A DNA stretch of 17,005 nt from assembly GCA_900553845.1 (NCBI GenBank), contig USEW01000021.1:1-17005 (forward strand), read 5' to 3'. Of this stretch, positions 14,582 through 17,005 are shown piece by piece. The notes below the pieces were generated by a model. It worked only from the letters and a program-made list of their open reading frames with translations. It was not told the origin of the DNA and made no database searches. The translations under genes and the position numbers were made by a program. This DNA is from an uncultured bacterium (GTDB lineage Bacteria; Cyanobacteriota; Vampirovibrionia; Gastranaerophilales; Gastranaerophilaceae). How positions within the stretch are numbered: position 1 is the first letter of the stretch; each line of letters opens with the position of its first letter.

Positions 14582-16300
14582 TTATTGATATAAAGGTGCT
14601 AATTTACATTCTTGTTGAGGAATAACACCCTCTTCAATTGGTAAATATACACGATAATCAATATCTGGGAAACAATTATCTATTGATTCTATTTCTGATA
14701 ATTTAGATTCATCAATATTTTTATTTTCAATCATATCCGCAATTGTTTCAAATCGCTCAACATGTTCACGGAATCTATCAGTAGCATAATCTTTAGCTTG
14801 CCAAGTAGTAATTAAAAACGGCCAATCCGAACTTTGAAGAAGAAGATTTTCACGTGCCAGCTGATTTAAAGCACGGTGAAGCAACTTGTCATTAGGAATA
14901 TTTTCATATTTTGAAACTATTTCACTAATACGTTTTTCACAACTATGGATTATAGGCCACATCCATTCAGTTAAGTGATTTTGCCATACCCAGAAATGAC
15001 CGCCTTGTCCCCAGCTGCTTTCAGGAATTTGTATTGCTTCTTTTGGTGGGTGTTTTTCAAGATACTCAGAAGCTGTCAAACGTTCAATACCTTTTTGATA
15101 TTTATTTAATTTTGTAATAACCTGTTTAATAAATTCAACGCCTTCAAACCACCAGTGTCCATAAAGTTCAGTATCAAATGACACCATAACCAATCCTTCT
15201 TCTCCTGTAGCAAGTTTATGGTCATTTAATAAGTGATATAATAAAGTAACATAATGGTCAGAATTTGAATTGACCTGGGACATAGCCAACACAGGGTCAT
15301 ATAACATTTTATCACCTAAATCTGTAGTTGGGCTTGTTATTCTCCAATAATTTAACCCAGAATTTGCATCTTTACGGTGAAATTCACGATAACATCCATC
15401 ACCCGGATAACCATCAGCCGCTGACCAAACTTGATACCCAGCTCTTTCATTACGTCCCATTACAGCAACCTGCGCATCCGGCAACCAGTATGCGCTAAAA
15501 GTATCATAACCTGTCTTTTCACGTTCTGGTAAAGGAATATATTCAATATTTCCATACATACCAATAACCCGACGATTTCCTATTGAATTACCACCTTCAA
15601 TAACATGTGATTCTGTAAAGAAATATTCAATACCGTTATTTTGTAATGTTACCTCAATTGATGGTCTCCATTTTTTATCACCACATTTTGAACGGAACAA
15701 ATAGCCTTGACGATATGCACACTCAGGCAGCCAACAACCTTTTGCTTTTTTACCAAATAATCTTTTTGTAGTATCAGAACCAACCTTAAATTGTGCATTT
15801 AGGTTTGCATCTGTACATAACAAAGGTGAAAATCCATGAGTAGCTCCGGATGTTGTAATTTCAATTGCTCCTAAGTCTTGATATTTTTTAAATTGGGCAA
15901 TTAAATCTTTATTGTATTTGTTAACAAATAAATCTTTAATATCACTATACCATTTATGATAATATTCTGCTAAATAACGCAAATGTTGTGAATGAGCAAC
16001 GTTTTCATTTGGATATCTTTCAATATCTTCCTGTGCTACTCTTAATTTTTCATCTAAATAAGCAACAAATCCGTTTTTCAAATGTTCATCATTAAGTTGT
16101 TCGGCCAATATTGGCGTAATTCCAACTGTTAACTTAGCCATTATTCCATCATTATAAAGTTCCTCAATAGCTTTAATCAATGGAATATATGTTTCTGACA
16201 TACATTCATATAAATTTTCTTCACCAAACGGCCACATACCTGCTTTTCTATAATATGGTAGGTGTGAGTGTAACATAAACACAAATGAACCAACTGACAT
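14582..16300 (-). CDS. GH57 1,4-alpha-glucan branching enzyme (DUF1957 type)
   Basis: 572 residues. Makes alpha-1,6 branches in glycogen-like glucans by transglycosylation. The GH57 catalytic domain begins with FVFMLHSHLPYYR; conserved blocks follow: TSGATHGFSPLL, GCWLPECAY with the nucleophile E193, YFFTESHV, and VSFDTELYGHWWFEG with the acid/base D376. SFDTELYGHWWFEG and the C-terminal region rich in Trp (SSWGQGGHFWVWQNHLTEWMW, split here only by reading) are typical of the DUF1957 branching enzymes such as those of Thermus and Thermococcus, rather than the amylases. The usual length is 520-670. ATG at 16300 follows a strong AGGAG. There is no signal peptide. No other glycogen gene is nearby in the window. 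Confidence 0.93.
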   Translation of the reverse strand: MSVGSFVFMLHSHLPYYRKAGMWPFGEENLYECMSETYIPLIKAIEELYNDGIMAKLTVGITPILAEQLNDEHLKNGFVAYLDEKLRVAQEDIERYPNENVAHSQHLRYLAEYYHKWYSDIKDLFVNKYNKDLIAQFKKYQDLGAIEITTSGATHGFSPLLCTDANLNAQFKVGSDTTKRLFGKKAKGCWLPECAYRQGYLFRSKCGDKKWRPSIEVTLQNNGIEYFFTESHVIEGGNSIGNRRVIGMYGNIEYIPLPEREKTGYDTFSAYWLPDAQVAVMGRNERAGYQVWSAADGYPGDGCYREFHRKDANSGLNYWRITSPTTDLGDKMLYDPVLAMSQVNSNSDHYVTLLYHLLNDHKLATGEEGLVMVSFDTELYGHWWFEGVEFIKQVITKLNKYQKGIERLTASEYLEKHPPKEAIQIPESSWGQGGHFWVWQNHLTEWMWPIIHSCEKRISEIVSKYENIPNDKLLHRALNQLARENLLLQSSDWPFLITTWQAKDYATDRFREHVERFETIADMIENKNIDESKLSEIESIDNCFPDIDYRVYLPIEEGVIPQQECKLAPLYQ

Positions 16301-16414
16301 ATTTTGTTCTCCTAATTAATTATACTAATTCTTCTTTAATTTATTATTTATTTTATAACATAAAATTTTTTTAAATATAACTCTAATTGGTTAAATCGTT
16401 AAGTTATATAAAGT

Positions 16415-16618
16415 TTAGTCAGCAAGAGCATTAATTTCATCAACCATAGCCTGAGGATCTATACCATGAACAATTGCACCTGCTTCCAATGTTTCAAATT
16501 TAGCTGCAGCACACCCTATACATCCCATACCATACTTTCCAAATACTTCCAAAGCTTGTGGTTTTAGTTGAATAATTTCGATTATACCCATATCTTTTGT
16601 TACTTTTTGATTTTCCAT
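16415..16618 (-). CDS. DUF1858 redox-disulfide domain protein
   Basis: 67 residues, whole gene. The sequence matches the small 'hybrid-cluster-protein-associated redox disulfide' (DUF1858) family: VTKDMGIIEIIQLKPQALEV, then the redox pair C33-I-G-C36 in YGMGCIGCAAAK, then GIDPQAMVDEIN. The CxxC pair at the start of a helix suggests thiol-disulfide exchange or metal/cluster binding; its partner is not known. These proteins are common in strict anaerobes. The start ATG follows AAGGAAA. It sits 47 bases after the DUF151 gene and 114 bases before the GH57 gene, all on the same strand. Confidence 0.87.
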   Translation of the reverse strand: MENQKVTKDMGIIEIIQLKPQALEVFGKYGMGCIGCAAAKFETLEAGAIVHGIDPQAMVDEINALAD

Positions 16619-16665
16619 TTTTAGTTTCCTTTACTATTATTTCTATATAACAAAATTGTATTTTA

Positions 16666-17005
16666 TTATTGGTCAGATTCGTTGTTTTGCCCCAGAATTT
16701 TTCCAAAATCAGACGGCTTTATATTTTGTATAAAACTTTTAAATTCTTCGGCTTCCTCTTCCTCTTTTTGAGAATTTACAGATATTGCTCCTTCAGCCAT
16801 AACACTTGTTCCAATTAATATTGGAACATCAGCCCGAATTGCAACAGCAATTGCATCGGATGGACGAGAATCTATTCTTATTTCATTTTCCCCATTTTTA
16901 TCTTTTAAACAGATATCAGCAAAATAAGTATCTTTTTCAACGTCATTAATTTCGACTCTATCAATTTCATAACCGGTTTTTTCGATTATATCAATTATTA
17001 AATCG
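16666..17005 (-). CDS. Bifunctional nuclease (DUF151) family protein, 5' part missing
   Basis: 113 codons and a TAA are present; the N-terminus lies beyond the right edge. The readable part has the core of the DUF151/bifunctional nuclease domain: YEIDRVEINDVEKDTYFAD (beta strands), then IRIDSRPSDAIAVAIRADVPI, whose DSRPSDAIALALR-like block is the family hallmark. After the domain comes an acidic linker (KEEEEAEEF) and a tail ending NIKPSDFGKILGQ, similar to the C-terminal helix often called UvrB/UvrC-like extension in this family. Proposed functions are nuclease activity on RNA/DNA or general stress roles; activity is not shown by the sequence. Confidence 0.88.
   Translation of the reverse strand, partial: DLIIDIIEKTGYEIDRVEINDVEKDTYFADICLKDKNGENEIRIDSRPSDAIAVAIRADVPILIGTSVMAEGAISVNSQKEEEEAEEFKSFIQNIKPSDFGKILGQNNESDQ

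Noticed and set aside
16319..16324. TATAAT just before the GH57 gene as its promoter
   Set aside because: No -35 box at a proper distance, and the start would fall on the ribosome site; probably chance.
16375..16409. AT-only inverted repeat (ATATAACT/AGTTATAT) after the DUF1858 gene as a terminator
   Set aside because: Only 8 A-T-rich pairs with a 19-base loop and no clean T tract; likely chance at this base composition.
16500..16706. A 68-codon minus-strand frame overlapping the DUF1858 gene
   Set aside because: The other frame gives the recognised DUF1858 protein with a proper ribosome site; this one has no family features.
1..17005. Mobile element, phage, CRISPR, tRNA or defence system
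   Set aside because: No transposase, integrase, regularly spaced repeats, tRNA cloverleaf or defence-type domains were found; all genes are assigned to ordinary families apart from the one exported unknown.

Overview
The window is a stretch of ordinary bacterial chromosome, very AT-rich by eye (roughly 70% A+T, not computed), from a bacterium with a classical RNase P RNA, Shine-Dalgarno-led genes and sigma70-like promoters. The mix of a GH57 branching enzyme of the DUF1957 type, a reverse-type rubrerythrin, a DUF1858 redox-disulfide protein, a bifunctional-nuclease (DUF151) protein, PilZ and TPR proteins and a paired M16 peptidase, at this base composition, fits an anaerobic gut-type member of Vampirovibrionia/Melainabacteria (Gastranaerophilales-like). 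That assignment is an inference from gene content, not from a database match. No mobile element, phage gene, CRISPR array or tRNA is visible.

Layout. Positions 1-492 (minus): 5' part of a rubrerythrin, running off the left edge. 592-937 (minus): rnpB, with its own promoter buried in the end of the next gene. 959-12763 (minus): one closely packed run of genes read from right to left: trpB, tyrS, cysK, an exported metallophosphoesterase, an OB-fold/HD hydrolase, an exported protein of unknown function, a CinA/PncC-like amidohydrolase, a catalytic and a non-catalytic M16 peptidase, a broken PilZ gene, a TPR protein and a hotdog thioesterase. Many neighbours overlap or lie within 25 bases of each other. 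12808-12846: strong hairpin terminator. 12863-13078 (minus): small DUF2582 winged-helix protein. 13185-14494 (plus): leuD and a Cof-type HAD phosphatase behind a good promoter. 14513-14543: hairpin between the convergent genes. 14582-16300 (minus): GH57 branching enzyme. 16415-16618 (minus): DUF1858 protein. 16666-17005 (minus): 3' part of a DUF151 nuclease-family gene, running off the right edge.

The most striking feature is a perfect 54-bp inverted repeat. Bases 2878-2931 lie inside the TPR gene. Their reverse complement, at 3137-3190, sits inside the upstream PilZ gene and breaks it. Removing 53 bp restores one clean 202-residue PilZ reading frame whose TAA overlaps the TPR start codon (TAATG). 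The insert is therefore either a very recent local template-switch event or an amplification/assembly artefact.

Functionally this is housekeeping: amino-acid synthesis (Trp, Cys, Leu), tyrosyl-tRNA charging, tRNA 5' maturation, NMN salvage, glycogen-type alpha-glucan branching, peroxide defence, proteolysis and possible c-di-GMP signalling. I see no multi-gene cassette that looks like a new defence or biosynthetic system.
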